DNA of 64,000 nt from Dirofilaria immitis (lineage: Eukaryota > Nematoda > Chromadorea > Rhabditida > Onchocercidae), in the NCBI GenBank assembly GCA_024305405.1, contig JAKNDB010000087.1, forward strand, positions 2,108,001 through 2,172,000. The letters are read 5' to 3'. The notes beneath the pieces were generated by a model that saw nothing but the letters and a program-made list of their open reading frames with translations, searched no databases and was not told the origin of the DNA. This document shows, one piece after another, positions 63,738 through 64,000 of the stretch. A program made the position numbers and the translations under genes. Within the stretch, counting starts at the first letter, position 1. Every line of letters starts with the position of its first letter.

Positions 63738-64000
63738 GTAAATAATTGGTTCCTAACTTATATTTTTAACTTTTTTTATGTAATAGAGCGTTTAAAATTT
63801 TTATAAGGAATGTCGATGTTGTTGTGCTATCCAGTAGAATTCTTTGGTCACGTTTACTATCTTTGCATTTCGATCTAGGCTTTAAGGATCAAGTGATTGA
63901 ATAAATTTGCTTAAATCACTCTTCTAATATGTTGGACAGTTTAGATTTGTGAAGACTAATATAGAAATGGATAAAATTTGAACTCAATATTTCAAATTCC
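63738..64000. other. patr-1 intron or 3' end, unresolved
   Basis: After the donor at 63738 I could not place the last coding exon with confidence. A TTTATAAG acceptor at about 63807 would add nine residues before a stop, which does not resemble the family C-terminus. Confidence 0.3.

Noticed and set aside
1..64000. CRISPR array, prophage, insertion sequences, bacterial operons
   Set aside because: Nothing of the kind is present; intron-rich genes and a nuclear-type tRNA show eukaryotic DNA, and no endosymbiont-derived fragment was recognised.

Overview
The window is AT-rich eukaryotic DNA carrying intron-dense, metazoan-type protein genes. GT-AG introns with TTTCAG-like 3' sites, small exons, likely spliced-leader acceptor sites and the gene set point to a nematode. 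The extreme AT content and introns of about 100-1,400 nt fit a filarial or other clade III species. That last step is inference; no marker fixes the genus. All gene models below were built by hand from reading-frame continuity, splice-phase arithmetic and remembered protein families.

Layout. + strand: 3' end of a SPEN/DIN-1-type SPOC-domain gene (2-3220); deoxyribose-phosphate aldolase (6471-9803); PYROXD1-like flavin oxidoreductase (10748-14128). - strand: secreted protein of unknown family (16113-21703). + strand: AAR2 splicing factor (22325-25821). - strand, in tandem: an unrecognised ~331 aa protein (26548-28927), a ~75 aa single-pass membrane protein (29422-30071) and ORC2 (31629-36821), which holds a tRNA-Asn(GUU) in an intron (35355-35428). 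- strand: coatomer zeta (37910-40777). + strand: kidney-type glutaminase with ankyrin repeats (45329-50222); a divergent papain-family protease (52878-56155); PAT1/PATL1 decapping activator, running off the right edge (58722-64000). The intergenic gaps (up to 4.6 kb) look empty apart from repeats.

The genes are unrelated housekeeping functions (nucleotide salvage, redox, U5 snRNP assembly, replication origin, COPI transport, glutamine catabolism, mRNA decay); I see no pathway cluster. The - strand trio orc-2 / small membrane protein / unknown gene could be an operon.

The most striking pattern is about twenty places in six genes where an exon is one (twice, two) bases too short, always in an A or T run. 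Adding the missing base restores both the family protein sequence and the splice phase. Genes between 37.9 and 56.2 kb are free of it. Undercalled homopolymers in the assembly are the likeliest cause; polymorphism, pseudogenisation or transcript slippage are alternatives that RNA data would separate. I found no clear new biological system. The best biological leads are the two unrecognised proteins, an in-frame 39-bp duplication of a splice acceptor in glutaminase, the nested tRNA, and a 377-bp fold-back element.
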